From Brumicola pallidula DSM 14239 = ACAM 615 (lineage in GTDB: Bacteria > Pseudomonadota > Gammaproteobacteria > Enterobacterales > Alteromonadaceae), in contig NZ_AUAV01000025.1 of the NCBI RefSeq assembly GCF_000428905.1, positions 28,470 to 92,469 of the forward strand: DNA of 64,000 nt. Direction: 5' to 3'. Below the pieces are notes generated by a model. It was not told the origin of the DNA and did not search any database. It saw nothing but the letters and a program-made list of their open reading frames with translations. Within the stretch, counting starts at the first letter, position 1; the number at the start of each line of letters is the position of its first letter. Below, piece by piece: positions 8,401-17,953 of the stretch. A program made the position numbers and the translations under genes.

Positions 8401-8880
8401 ATGAGCAACAAAAATAAGCAATACAAATTAATCAATGCGCAAGTTCAGGCGTTAATATCTGATGAGTCTGACATGATAGCTAACATGGCAAATATTTCGG
8501 CGCTTTTGTTTAACAATTTAGAACAAATTAACTGGGCCGGTTTTTACTTATTTAAACAAGATCAGCTGGTGCTCGGGCCGTTTCAGGGGCAACCTGCTTG
8601 CATTCGAATACCCATGGGGAAGGGCGTATGCGGCACATCAGCTGCAACACGACAAACCGTTATTGTTAAGGACGTGCATGAATTTGCGGGTCATATAGCT
8701 TGTGATGTTGCGTCTAATTCCGAAATAGTGATACCAATTGTATTTAATCAACAGTTAATAGGCGTTTTGGATATCGACAGCCCAGTAACAGCACGCTTTG
8801 ATGATGACGACCGCCAGGGATTAGAGACCTTGGTAATTACTTTACAGGAAACATTAACTTCTTTGGAAACAGTACAGTGA
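8401..8880 (+). CDS. msrC: Free methionine-(R)-sulfoxide reductase (GAF-type)
   Basis: A 159-residue single GAF-domain protein that reduces free Met-R-sulfoxide. The three redox cysteines of the family are present at Cys67, Cys77 and Cys101, with the same 10 and 24 spacing as in E. coli MsrC. The surrounding motifs IPMGKGVCGTSAA and GVLDIDSP are typical. It is the first gene of a tight run msrC-orf-proQ-prc; its TGA overlaps the GTG start of the next gene. The run places oxidative damage repair beside RNA chaperone and periplasmic protease genes, as in E. coli, where proQ-prc also lies near the msrC homologue. Confidence 0.93.
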   Translation: MSNKNKQYKLINAQVQALISDESDMIANMANISALLFNNLEQINWAGFYLFKQDQLVLGPFQGQPACIRIPMGKGVCGTSAATRQTVIVKDVHEFAGHIACDVASNSEIVIPIVFNQQLIGVLDIDSPVTARFDDDDRQGLETLVITLQETLTSLETVQ

Positions 8881-9185
8881 AGGATTTCGTTGATATACAT
8901 GTATTATTGAGTACGCCTGATGATATGGAGGACGTGCATGACGATCCGTATGAGGCATCAGAGAAACTAAACACTATCCTGCATTTAGTCTTTGACCATA
9001 TAAGTGAAGATGAAGAAGTTGAAACAATTCATAGAATAATTGAAAAAACATGGGAACATTGGCACCTCGAGAGCTATTTATTAGAGATTGAGGTTGACGA
9101 CTTGGTTGATTGGGTGGATCATCTGCTCTCAACTTGGGATGATTCCGAAGAAAGCATAAACAACACAAATGACGAAATAAATTAA
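8877..9185 (+). CDS. Small acidic protein of unknown function between msrC and proQ
   Basis: 102 residues, strongly acidic (many Asp and Glu, for example EDVHDDPYE and SEDEEVET), with no signal peptide or membrane segment. The GTG start overlaps the msrC stop (GTGA), and its final base overlaps or abuts the proQ ATG at 9185, so translation is coupled on both sides. This tight packing makes it a real gene. I do not recognise the family. A weakly helical fold with a central DDLVDWVDHLL segment is visible. Confidence 0.7.
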   Translation: MKDFVDIHVLLSTPDDMEDVHDDPYEASEKLNTILHLVFDHISEDEEVETIHRIIEKTWEHWHLESYLLEIEVDDLVDWVDHLLSTWDDSEESINNTNDEIN

Positions 9186-9829
9186 TGGACGAACAACAAA
9201 AGTTAGCAAATAGTAAAGAAGTCTTAGCCTTTCTTGCTACCGAATTTCCGAAGTGCTTTTCGCTTCAATCTGAAGCTAAACCGCTTAAAATTGGCATTTT
9301 TCACGATTTGTCTCAACGCTTAGAGAATGATGCCAGATTAAGTAAACGGCTGTTGAGAATGTCATTAAGACATTACACCAGTAGTTGGAAGTATCTTGCG
9401 TCTGTTAAAGAAGGTGCGCATCGCATTGATCTCGACGGGGTAGACGGTGATGAAGTCGAAAAAGAGCATGCTGATCACGCTGCTACTCAATTAAAAGAGA
9501 GTAAAGCGAAAGCGGCCGAAAAACGTCAAGAGCTGAAGAAACAAACTCAAGATAAAAAATCACCTAAAAGTAGAGTCAATATACCTGGTAAGGCAGACGT
9601 GTCGGTAAAAAAGCCGCCAGAACGTAAAGCAAAACAGGCAGCACCAAAAGTAAAAGTTCGCGAGTTAGTGGACGATGACATGAAAGTCGGTGTACAAGTT
9701 TCAGTCAAGGTAGGTAGCTCTCCCATGCCTGCAACAATCACTGAGGTTGCAAAGGACGGCATTCAAGTGCAACTAAATTCGGGCATGACGGTCAAAGTTC
9801 AACGGGCGCAGTTGCGCCTTACTATATAA
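9185..9829 (+). CDS. proQ: RNA chaperone ProQ
   Basis: RNA-binding protein with an N-terminal FinO/ProQ domain (about 8-115; motifs FPKCFSL, KPLKIGIFHDL and LRHYTSSWKYL). A Lys/Glu-rich flexible linker (about 95-165) and a C-terminal Tudor-like domain (about 165-214) follow. ProQ binds structured sRNAs and mRNA 3' ends and affects their stability. The 214-residue length is normal. The ATG directly follows the upstream stop. Prc, encoded next, acts in the periplasm; the two genes are neighbours in many gammaproteobacteria. Confidence 0.93.
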   Translation: MDEQQKLANSKEVLAFLATEFPKCFSLQSEAKPLKIGIFHDLSQRLENDARLSKRLLRMSLRHYTSSWKYLASVKEGAHRIDLDGVDGDEVEKEHADHAATQLKESKAKAAEKRQELKKQTQDKKSPKSRVNIPGKADVSVKKPPERKAKQAAPKVKVRELVDDDMKVGVQVSVKVGSSPMPATITEVAKDGIQVQLNSGMTVKVQRAQLRLTI

Positions 9830-9871
9830 AGTAAATATATAACGTCAAGCAAAAATAGAAAGGTAGGTAAT

Positions 9872-11935
9872 ATGCAGTTAAATTTGGGTAAATCTTTTAA
9901 AAAACAATTGATATGGATTTCTGTCGCGAGTGCATTGGTTGTTGGCGTTAGCATTGCGGGACCGACGGCAGAAACTGTTGATTCCATTCCTGAGCTGGCG
10001 CAAGAATCCCAACATAGCAAAGCTGCGAAACGTATTACCGACCACTTCACGCGCTCACATTACAAAAAAATCAAAATAGATGACGAGTTATCAGAAAAAG
10101 TATTTGATCGTTATTTACGCTCAATGGATGTTAATAGAAATTTTTTCTTAGCCTCCGATATTGCGAATTTTGAAAAGTCGAAAGATTCATTTGACGATGC
10201 TATCCGTCAGGGTCAATTAGACATTGCCTACGATATTTATATGGTTAATTTAAAGCGCAGAGCGGAACGCTTTAATTATGCGTTAACTTTGCTTGATAAA
10301 CCATTTGACTATGAAGTCGAAAACGACAAGTACTACTACGATAGAGAGAAAGCAGCGTGGGCTGAGACAACGGCTGATTTAGACGAAGTTTGGCGTCAGC
10401 GTGTTAAGTACGATGCATTGAATTTAAAAATGGCCGATAAAACATGGGAAGAGACGCAAGATATTCTTACCAAGCGTTATCAACGTGCCATTAAACGATT
10501 GAGTCAGACCAACAGTGAAGATGTTTTTCAAACTGTTATGAATTCATTTGCACGCAGCATTGAAGCACATACTAGCTATCTTTCACCTCGCAACACTGAA
10601 CGTTTCCAAATGGAAATGAACCTTTCGTTAGAAGGAATTGGTGCTGTGTTGCGCAGCGAAGACGACCACACTGTAATTGTAAGTCTCGTGGCTGGGGGTC
10701 CTGCGGATAAGTCTGCCAAAATAAAACCTGAAGATAAAATAATTGCAGTCGCCCAAGAAGGAGAGGAGTTTGTTGATGTTGTCGGCTGGCGCTTAGACGA
10801 AGTCGTTGAATTAATAAAGGGTCCCAAAGGCAGCATAGTTAAACTTCAAGTGCTGAAAGGAAGCAGTGAGAGTAAGAAAATTGCTGAGATACAAATTACG
10901 CGCGATAAGGTAAAGCTTGAAGACAGAGCGGCTAAATCTGAGGTATATATTCCAGATTCAGGTCCTCATAAAGGCCAAAAGCTAGGCATTATTAATATTC
11001 CGAGCTTCTACCATAATTTGCATGTCGATGTTTTGAAAGAGTTAGACAAGCTCAAAGAAGAAAACGTTGAAGGCGTTATTGTTGATCTTCGTGGCAACGG
11101 TGGTGGTTCACTACCAGAGTCAGTATTATTAAGTGGGTTATTTATTGATAAAGGACCTGTTGTTCAGGTTCGCTATGAAAATGGTCGTATTAGCGTTGAC
11201 CGCGATACTGATGGTGTTGTGCATTACAGCGGGCCACTAACAGTAATGGTCGATCGCTACAGTGCATCAGCAAGTGAAATTTTTGCTGCAGCAATGCAAG
11301 ATTATAACCGTGCCATCATTATTGGTGAACAAACGTTTGGTAAAGGGACAGTTCAGCAACATAGAGGATTAAGTCGTATATATGACCTAGATAAAAAGCT
11401 AGGTGCTGTGCAATTTACGATAGCTAAGTTTTACCGCATCAGCGGTGGCAGTACCCAACATAAAGGTGTGTTGCCAGACATTCTTTTACCATCACCAGTT
11501 GATCCAGCAGAATGGGGCGAGAGCAAAGAAGAAAACGCGCTTCCATATGACAGTATTCAGAAAGCAAACTACGCTCAGTTAGGCCGTTATGAAGGCGTAA
11601 TTGATGAATTAGCTGCCAAGCATAATGAGCGGGTGATGAAGGATCCTGAGTTTGCCTATATTTTTAGCGATATTGAGGAATATAATAAAAACAAAGATAA
11701 GGATTACATCAGCTTAGTTGAGTCTGAAAGACTGAAAACCAAAAAAGAAAATGAAGACAAACAGCTGAGTAGGATTAATGAGCGTCTGCAAAGAATGGGA
11801 TTAGAGAAGGTTGTGTCTTTGGAAGATGATTTACCTGAATCCCTAGATAAAATAGACCCATTTTTAGACGAAGCTGCGAATATTACTTTTGATATGGTCA
11901 GTTCTGGAAGTTACGCACTAAACTTAAAAAAATAG
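9872..11935 (+). CDS. prc: Tail-specific C-terminal processing protease Prc (Tsp)
   Basis: Periplasmic S41 protease that degrades proteins with nonpolar C-termini and trims envelope proteins. An N-terminal hydrophobic signal (about 10-30, IWISVASALVVGVSIAG) is followed by the N-terminal helical domain, a PDZ domain around 240-330 (LEGIGAVL) and the S41 core. The catalytic Ser lies in YSASASEIF, and the Lys in FGKGTVQ 25 residues later matches the Ser-Lys dyad spacing of E. coli Prc. The C-terminal DUF3340-like part is rich in charged residues. Length is 687. The ribosome site is AAAGGTAGG. A hairpin terminator follows 25 bp after the stop. Confidence 0.95.
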   Translation: MQLNLGKSFKKQLIWISVASALVVGVSIAGPTAETVDSIPELAQESQHSKAAKRITDHFTRSHYKKIKIDDELSEKVFDRYLRSMDVNRNFFLASDIANFEKSKDSFDDAIRQGQLDIAYDIYMVNLKRRAERFNYALTLLDKPFDYEVENDKYYYDREKAAWAETTADLDEVWRQRVKYDALNLKMADKTWEETQDILTKRYQRAIKRLSQTNSEDVFQTVMNSFARSIEAHTSYLSPRNTERFQMEMNLSLEGIGAVLRSEDDHTVIVSLVAGGPADKSAKIKPEDKIIAVAQEGEEFVDVVGWRLDEVVELIKGPKGSIVKLQVLKGSSESKKIAEIQITRDKVKLEDRAAKSEVYIPDSGPHKGQKLGIINIPSFYHNLHVDVLKELDKLKEENVEGVIVDLRGNGGGSLPESVLLSGLFIDKGPVVQVRYENGRISVDRDTDGVVHYSGPLTVMVDRYSASASEIFAAAMQDYNRAIIIGEQTFGKGTVQQHRGLSRIYDLDKKLGAVQFTIAKFYRISGGSTQHKGVLPDILLPSPVDPAEWGESKEENALPYDSIQKANYAQLGRYEGVIDELAAKHNERVMKDPEFAYIFSDIEEYNKNKDKDYISLVESERLKTKKENEDKQLSRINERLQRMGLEKVVSLEDDLPESLDKIDPFLDEAANITFDMVSSGSYALNLKK

Positions 11936-11960
11936 ATTTAACTTAAAAATCAATAGAATA

Positions 11961-11988
11961 AAAGGCAGCGATAAAGCTGCCTTTATTT
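11961..11988 (+). terminator. Terminator after prc
   Basis: Perfect 9-bp stem AAAGGCAGC/GCTGCCTTT with a 6-nt loop, followed by a T-rich stretch (TTTATTT). Confidence 0.8.
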
Positions 11989-12032
11989 GCTTAAACATAT
12001 ACCACTAATAAAAAAAATATAATGGGGTAATT

Positions 12033-13376
12033 ATGAGTGCACGCGGTGAGTTTTCTTCGCGAATGGGTTTCGTGTTGGCTGCGGCAGGTTCTGCTGTGGG
12101 TTTAGGTAACATTTGGGGTTTCCCAACAAAAGTTGCTGAAAACGGCGGTGCTGCTTTCGTTTTAATGTATCTGGTAATGGCATTTTTATTAGCTTACCCA
12201 GTACTTATGGCAGAACTCATCATTGGTCGTGCAAAGCGAGCCAATATGATTGACGCTCTGGGTTCCCTCTCTAAAAACCCGAAGGCTAGGGTTGCAGGCA
12301 TAGTAACTGGGTCTATAGGCCTTTTAACCGTTGTATTTATTCTTGCTTTTTATAGTATTGTCGCGGGCTGGATGATTGCCTTCTTTGTTGATGCAGCAAG
12401 CAATATGCTTGGACTAAGCATTCCGTGGTTAACACAATTTTCAGTGTCTAGAAACGCGATATTTATGGCTTTGTTTCTGTTTTTAACCGGTTTTGTTGTT
12501 AGTGGCGGAGTAAGTAACGGTATCGAACGGTGGTCTGTTAGGCTGATGCCTACATTGTTTGCCATTATTATCATTTTAATCGTTTATGTTAGTTTTCAGG
12601 AAGGTGCTATAGAAGGTTGGAAAGCTTACTTAGTGCCAGATTTTAGCCGCCTATTAGATTCTGGATTGTTAATCGACGCAATGGGGCAAGCATTCTTTTC
12701 TATGTCTCTTGGTGTTGGCACGATGTTGGTATATGGCTCGTATATTCAACAAAATGAGAATTTGCCTAAGTTAGGTGCGTCTGTAGCCTTGGTTGATATC
12801 GGCGTGGCTGTATTTGCCGGTATGCTAATTATTCCTGCAATGTATGTGGCTGCAAACAATGGCGTTCAGATATTCACTGATTCAGGCGCGCTTATTCAAG
12901 GCGACAGTCTAATATTTAATGTTTTACCTGCTCTATTCGCCACAATTGATGTCGTTGGTTGGGTCGTTGCGACTGCATTTTTCGCATTAATGGTGATTGC
13001 AGCCTTGACTTCGTCAATTTCTATGTTGGAAGTACCGGTAGCATACTTAGTTGATAATAAGGGTATTAAAAGACAAAAGGCCTCAGCTTTACTGAGTGCG
13101 GTTGTGTTAGTCATATCTGGTTTTATCATTCTTAATTTTGATGCCTTGTTTGGTTTAGTGATTTCGCTAACTACCCAATATAGTCAACCATTACTTGGTT
13201 TTGTTCTATGTCTATTCGCCGGTTGGGTTTGGAATAGAAATGAAATACTGACAGAATTAAAACATGGGCAGGGTAGCGCTGAACAAAGCTTATTCTGGAG
13301 AATTTGGCCGTGGTATATAAAATTCGTATGTCCTGTTGTCATTGCATTTATGTTTTATCGCTCATTGACTGCGTAA
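12033..13376 (+). CDS. Sodium-dependent transporter, NSS (SNF) family
   Basis: A 447-residue inner-membrane protein with about 11-12 membrane segments. The N-terminal segment GSAVGLGNIWGFPTKVAENGG is the typical first-helix sodium- and substrate-binding motif of bacterial neurotransmitter:sodium symporters (LeuT/TnaT/MhsT type), which import amino acids with Na+. It is 9 bp upstream of a NhaC-type antiporter gene and in the same run as pepN. An aminopeptidase that frees amino acids, an Na+-driven importer and an antiporter that restores the Na+ gradient would fit one physiological task. The substrate cannot be read from sequence. Confidence 0.9.
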   Translation: MSARGEFSSRMGFVLAAAGSAVGLGNIWGFPTKVAENGGAAFVLMYLVMAFLLAYPVLMAELIIGRAKRANMIDALGSLSKNPKARVAGIVTGSIGLLTVVFILAFYSIVAGWMIAFFVDAASNMLGLSIPWLTQFSVSRNAIFMALFLFLTGFVVSGGVSNGIERWSVRLMPTLFAIIIILIVYVSFQEGAIEGWKAYLVPDFSRLLDSGLLIDAMGQAFFSMSLGVGTMLVYGSYIQQNENLPKLGASVALVDIGVAVFAGMLIIPAMYVAANNGVQIFTDSGALIQGDSLIFNVLPALFATIDVVGWVVATAFFALMVIAALTSSISMLEVPVAYLVDNKGIKRQKASALLSAVVLVISGFIILNFDALFGLVISLTTQYSQPLLGFVLCLFAGWVWNRNEILTELKHGQGSAEQSLFWRIWPWYIKFVCPVVIAFMFYRSLTA

Positions 13377-13385
13377 GGAAATTGA

Positions 13386-14903
13386 ATGACTAATCAAGCA
13401 CGAATAAAAGAACCGACGCTTACTGATGCGCTTATTCCTATTATACTTCTGATTTTCTTTATGGGCAGTGCGGTTTTTTTGTACGGTGAGGATTCATCTT
13501 ATGGACCTAATCAAATAGCCTTGTTGCTAGCGATGGGAGTTGCCGCTCTCGTTGGTATAAAAAACGGCCATCGCTGGAAATCAATTGAAGAAGGATTAGT
13601 TAAAGGTATCTCAATGTCATTGGGTGCCTGCATGATTTTATTTGTAGTCGGTTCGTTAATCGGTACATGGATGTTAGCTGGCACTGTTCCCACTCTTATT
13701 TACTACGGATTAAACTTACTCAATCCGACTTTTTTTTACGCTGCTGCTTCCATTATTTGTGCGGTAGTCGCCATGAGTATTGGTAGTTCATGGACAACCG
13801 CTGCAACCGTCGGTGTTGCATTAATTGGTGTCGCCACCGGTATGCAAATGTCATTAGCTATTACCGCTGGTGCGGTTGTGTCAGGCGCTTATTTTGGAGA
13901 CAAACTGTCGCCGTTATCTGAAACTACAAACTTGGCGCCTGCCATTGCTGGGACCGATTTATTTGAACACATTAAATATATGTTATGGACAACCATTCCT
14001 AGTTTTCTTATTACGCTAGTTCTGTTCGTTATTCTTGGATTAACCGAAGACACCAGTCAGGTAAGCGGTAGTATTGTAAAAATGCAAGAAACAATAGCAA
14101 GTCAGTTTGAACTTGGCGTACACCTTCTGATCCCCTTAGTTGTGCTGTTAACCCTAGCAATTAAAAAGATGCCAGCTTTCCCCGCCATAGCTATTGGCGC
14201 CTTATTGGGTGCTGTATGGGCCTTGTTATTTCAAGATGACTTGGTTTCTTCATTTGCCGACAATATCAAGGTTACTGCACCAGATGCTATTCATTGGTTA
14301 TTCAAAGAAATTCCTGAATGGGTGAAACATATTATGGTGACTTGGACTGCATTATTTGATGGAGTCAGTTTTAATACCGGCGACGAAGGATTGGATAAGC
14401 TACTAAGTCGCGGCGGAATGGCCAGTATGCTCAATACCGTATGGTTAATTATTTGTGCTATGAGTTTTGGTGCGGTATTGGAAAAAGTAGGGCTGCTAAA
14501 AGCGGTTGTTGCTACTTTATTAAAAGGCGCTGAAACCGCGGGTGCCATGATTAGTAGAACGATCCTAACGTGTATTGGTACTAACATAATTACTGCAGAC
14601 CAGTATATTAGTATTGTGATGCCTGGTCGGATGTACAAAGAAGAATTTGAAAAGCGCGGTTTAGACCAGCTTAATTTATCTAGAAGCTTAGAAGATGGTG
14701 GTACGTTAACCTCGCCGCTTATCCCTTGGAATACTTGTGGAGCCTATATGTCAGGCGTACTAGGCGTGTCGGTTTATGACTATTTTGTGTATGCATTTTT
14801 CAATCTCATTAATCCTGTTTTGGCTATAATTTACGCCTATCTAGGAATTAAAATACTACGTTTAACACCACCGCAAGTTAAGGTGGTAAATCAAGGAACC
14901 TAA
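13386..14903 (+). CDS. nhaC: Na+/H+ antiporter, NhaC family
   Basis: A 505-residue membrane protein with about 12 hydrophobic segments. The motif GAYFGDKLSPLSETTNLAPAI-like region (around residues 163-183) and IPWNTCGAYM near 443 are hallmarks of NhaC antiporters. It should expel Na+ in exchange for H+. It follows the NSS transporter by 9 bp, with AAGGAAATTG as ribosome site, and ends 2 bp before the TTG start of pepN. Some NhaC-like proteins exchange organic acids (malate-lactate) instead, so the ion pair is inferred from family. Confidence 0.88.
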   Translation: MTNQARIKEPTLTDALIPIILLIFFMGSAVFLYGEDSSYGPNQIALLLAMGVAALVGIKNGHRWKSIEEGLVKGISMSLGACMILFVVGSLIGTWMLAGTVPTLIYYGLNLLNPTFFYAAASIICAVVAMSIGSSWTTAATVGVALIGVATGMQMSLAITAGAVVSGAYFGDKLSPLSETTNLAPAIAGTDLFEHIKYMLWTTIPSFLITLVLFVILGLTEDTSQVSGSIVKMQETIASQFELGVHLLIPLVVLLTLAIKKMPAFPAIAIGALLGAVWALLFQDDLVSSFADNIKVTAPDAIHWLFKEIPEWVKHIMVTWTALFDGVSFNTGDEGLDKLLSRGGMASMLNTVWLIICAMSFGAVLEKVGLLKAVVATLLKGAETAGAMISRTILTCIGTNIITADQYISIVMPGRMYKEEFEKRGLDQLNLSRSLEDGGTLTSPLIPWNTCGAYMSGVLGVSVYDYFVYAFFNLINPVLAIIYAYLGIKILRLTPPQVKVVNQGT

Positions 14904-14905
14904 AT

Positions 14906-17521
14906 TTGTCTCAAATAATCGTTAAAAAGCGCTTGGATTATCAAGCGCCTAGTTATCTCATCAATGAAGTAGATTTGGTTATAGAACTTGATCCAACTGA
15001 AACTATTATCACTTCAACTTTGCAATTTGAAACTGCGTCTATTCCTATCGACACTGATCAGCACAAACCAGCTGCACGAGACCTAATTTTAGATGGTGAG
15101 AATATAAAGCTGATAAGCATTACGCTCAATGGTAATGCATTCACTCACTATCATATTGAAGATGGAAAGCTCACTATTGCGCAGGCTGAGCTCGCAAACC
15201 TCACCCATTTTACATTGGTTGTCAAAAATAGTATTGATCCAAGTAATAATGCAACATTGGAAGGGCTGTATCTATCGAACGCGGCCTATTGCACACAATG
15301 TGAAGCTGAAGGTTTTCGCAAAATCACTTACTTTTTAGACCGCCCAGATGTGTTGTCTATTTATACGGTGACGATTATAGCTGACAAAAGCGCATTTCCT
15401 CACGTTCTTTCAAATGGGAATTTACTTGAAGAGTATGATTTAAGTGATGAGAAAAAGTTAGTTAAATGGCATGACCCATTTAAAAAGCCTTGTTATTTGT
15501 TTGCACTAGTTGCAGGCGATTTTGACAAGCTAAGTGATTCATTTACAACAATGTCTGGTCGTAAGGTGAAACTAGAGTTGTTTGTGGATAAAGGCAAAAA
15601 ATCTCAAGGTCATCATGCATTAGCGTCTTTGAAAAAGGCGATGAAGTGGGATGAGGATGTTTATGGACTGGAATACGATCTTGATATTTTTATGGTCGTG
15701 GCTGTCGATTTCTTCAACATGGGCGCAATGGAAAATAAGGGCTTAAATGTTTTTAATAGTAAATTCGTATTAGCCGATCCTAGCATTGCAACAGATAACG
15801 ATTTCTTTAATATTGAATCGATCATTGGACACGAGTACTTTCATAATTGGACAGGAAATAGAGTAACCTGTAGAGACTGGTTTCAGTTAAGTTTAAAAGA
15901 AGGCTTAACTGTTTTTAGGGACCAACAGTTTTCTGCCGATATGTTTAGCTACTTAGCGACTCGTATTAGTCAAGTAAAGGTGATGCGAGAAAATCAATTT
16001 GCTGAAGATGCTAGCCCTATGAGCCATCCTATCAGACCAGATGAAGTTATACAGATGAATAACTTCTATACAGTAACTGTTTATAACAAAGGCGCTGAAG
16101 TAATAAGAATGCTGCATACGCTGCTGACTACTGACGGTTTTAGACGTGGCATGGATTTGTATTTTGAACGACATGATGGACAAGCAGTAACTTGCGATGA
16201 TTTCGTGAATGCGATGCAAGATGCAAATGAGGTTAATCTTGACCACTTTAAGTTATGGTACTCACAGTCAGGTACACCAAGAGTTAAGGTGCAAAAAACA
16301 TCGGAAAATGGCGCAGATAAGTTAACGTTTACTCAGCGAACTCTACCGACAACCGATCAGGCAGACAAACAAGCAGTTTACCTGCCAATAAAAATGGAAT
16401 GCCTGCATAGGTCTGGAAGCAAGATTGACCTCAAATTAAGCAACGATACATTTGTACTGGACTCGGCAAGTGCAACACTAGCGGTAAGCAGTCAAGATTT
16501 CGTACCTGTGTTATTAAGCGATTTTTCTTCACCAGTTATGCTTGATTATCCCTATTCATTGGATGACTTATTGCTGATCATGACGCATGCTTCAAGTGAT
16601 TATTCAAAATGGGATGCAAGCCAAGCCTTTTATTCGGCGCTAATACGTCAGCTGTATGACGATAAAGATACTGAGGTTTCAGCGCAGATATGGCGTAAGC
16701 TTGAAACCGCATTACAGCAAGCTCATGATAACTTCGAGCTATTAAATGAGATGCTAACAATACCTAGCATAGAAACATTAACCCAGGGCATTGAACAAAC
16801 AGAGCCGCTTAAACTTTCTGTTGCTCGTTCTCACTTTCTTAACTATTTACAGCAAAATTTGCATGGATTTTTAAAAGGTATTGTTGCTAACATTGAGCAA
16901 CAAAAATATGAATATACAAAAATGCAAGTAAATGAAAGGCGCTTAAGAAGTGCTGTTTTGCAGTTACTGAGCTATTCAAAGAGTGTTGATGTCAAGGACC
17001 AATTAGCACAGCAGTTTGCTACTGCAGACAACATGACTGATAAACTAAATACATTGAAAGCGGCTCAAATATACTCAGTTGAGTTATTTGAGAAATTGAT
17101 GGTAGATTTTGAACAAGAGTACGCTGACAACGCAGTGGTCATGGATAAATGGTTCGCTCTGCATGCAACCACGAACAGCAGTGATATCCTTGCTAAATTA
17201 ACGCTACTAGCAAGTCATCGACAATTCAATATTAAAAACCCAAATAAAGTCAGATCGCTAGTCGGTAGTTTTGCGGTTTACAATACCGAGGGTTTTCATG
17301 CGCTGGATGGCAGCGGATATCAATTCTTAACTGATTATTTGATTGAGCTTGATGTACTAAATCCGCAAATTGCAGCAAGACTAGTTACCCCGCTTATACA
17401 ATACAAAAAGTTTGCGAAGATGCATCAAGACTTGATGACCATGCAATTAAAAAGATTGCTTAGTCGCCCTAATTTAAGTAAAGATTTATATGAAAAAGTA
17501 AGTAAAAGTTTAGCTCACTAG
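14906..17521 (+). CDS. pepN: Aminopeptidase N (alanyl aminopeptidase, M1 family)
   Basis: Zinc metallopeptidase that removes N-terminal residues from peptides in the cytosol. The GAMEN substrate-recognition motif (MGAMENKGL) and the zinc motif HEYFHNW with the downstream glutamate in LKEGLTVFRD are all present. Length 871 residues matches PepN. The start is a TTG at 14906 with AAGGA eight bases upstream; no ATG lies near the conserved N-terminus (VKKRLDYQAPSYLI). It begins 2 bp after the nhaC stop, so expression is linked to the two transporters. A DUF2835 gene follows, as in many gammaproteobacteria. Confidence 0.95.
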   Translation: MSQIIVKKRLDYQAPSYLINEVDLVIELDPTETIITSTLQFETASIPIDTDQHKPAARDLILDGENIKLISITLNGNAFTHYHIEDGKLTIAQAELANLTHFTLVVKNSIDPSNNATLEGLYLSNAAYCTQCEAEGFRKITYFLDRPDVLSIYTVTIIADKSAFPHVLSNGNLLEEYDLSDEKKLVKWHDPFKKPCYLFALVAGDFDKLSDSFTTMSGRKVKLELFVDKGKKSQGHHALASLKKAMKWDEDVYGLEYDLDIFMVVAVDFFNMGAMENKGLNVFNSKFVLADPSIATDNDFFNIESIIGHEYFHNWTGNRVTCRDWFQLSLKEGLTVFRDQQFSADMFSYLATRISQVKVMRENQFAEDASPMSHPIRPDEVIQMNNFYTVTVYNKGAEVIRMLHTLLTTDGFRRGMDLYFERHDGQAVTCDDFVNAMQDANEVNLDHFKLWYSQSGTPRVKVQKTSENGADKLTFTQRTLPTTDQADKQAVYLPIKMECLHRSGSKIDLKLSNDTFVLDSASATLAVSSQDFVPVLLSDFSSPVMLDYPYSLDDLLLIMTHASSDYSKWDASQAFYSALIRQLYDDKDTEVSAQIWRKLETALQQAHDNFELLNEMLTIPSIETLTQGIEQTEPLKLSVARSHFLNYLQQNLHGFLKGIVANIEQQKYEYTKMQVNERRLRSAVLQLLSYSKSVDVKDQLAQQFATADNMTDKLNTLKAAQIYSVELFEKLMVDFEQEYADNAVVMDKWFALHATTNSSDILAKLTLLASHRQFNIKNPNKVRSLVGSFAVYNTEGFHALDGSGYQFLTDYLIELDVLNPQIAARLVTPLIQYKKFAKMHQDLMTMQLKRLLSRPNLSKDLYEKVSKSLAH

Positions 17522-17564
17522 TAGAGTTCTTAAGTTTTATTTTTGAAAGAGTGATGTAAACGCA

Positions 17565-17789
17565 ATGAAACGCTATTTGTTTACAATTAAGCTGTCGTAT
17601 TTGGAATGCGAAAGTTTGTATTTAACAACGGTAACAACAGTGATTGTTACCGCAACTACAGGAGAAAGGGTGCGGCTCCCTTCAATTAGTTTGCGGCCAT
17701 TTATTGAGCCAACTGGTATAAATGGTAGTTTTTGTTTAACCATAAACAAGGAGAATAAAATTCAATCATTTGAAAGAGTGAGTGGTTAA
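17565..17789 (+). CDS. DUF2835 family protein
   Basis: A 74-residue protein whose pattern (LSYLECESLYL, a TVIVTATTGERVRLP core, LRPFIEPTGI-GSF-L) fits the DUF2835 family, which is often found beside pepN. The function of the family is unknown. No signal peptide or membrane segment is seen. It lies 43 bp after pepN behind an AGAGTGATG ribosome-site-like stretch and is probably the last gene of the operon. Confidence 0.8.
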   Translation: MKRYLFTIKLSYLECESLYLTTVTTVIVTATTGERVRLPSISLRPFIEPTGINGSFCLTINKENKIQSFERVSG

Positions 17790-17916
17790 AAATGTAACAT
17801 AATTGTTGTTTTTAAGTGCTTTTATTGCAAATTTTGTCAACTGGTACGATTTGTTCTTGCGATTGACTTAAAATGATGTAATGATTTTGTTAATAGTTTA
17901 CGTATTACTAGAAAAG

Positions 17917-17933
17917 TATCGCATTAAGCGATA
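17917..17933. repeat. Leader hairpin upstream of the DUF1302 gene
   Basis: Inverted repeat TATCGC/GCGATA with a 5-nt loop, 20 bp before the start codon and just ahead of the GGAG ribosome site. It may affect translation or stability of the cassette mRNA; there is no T run. Confidence 0.35.
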
Positions 17934-17953
17934 GTTCCGGAGAATGTAAGAAC

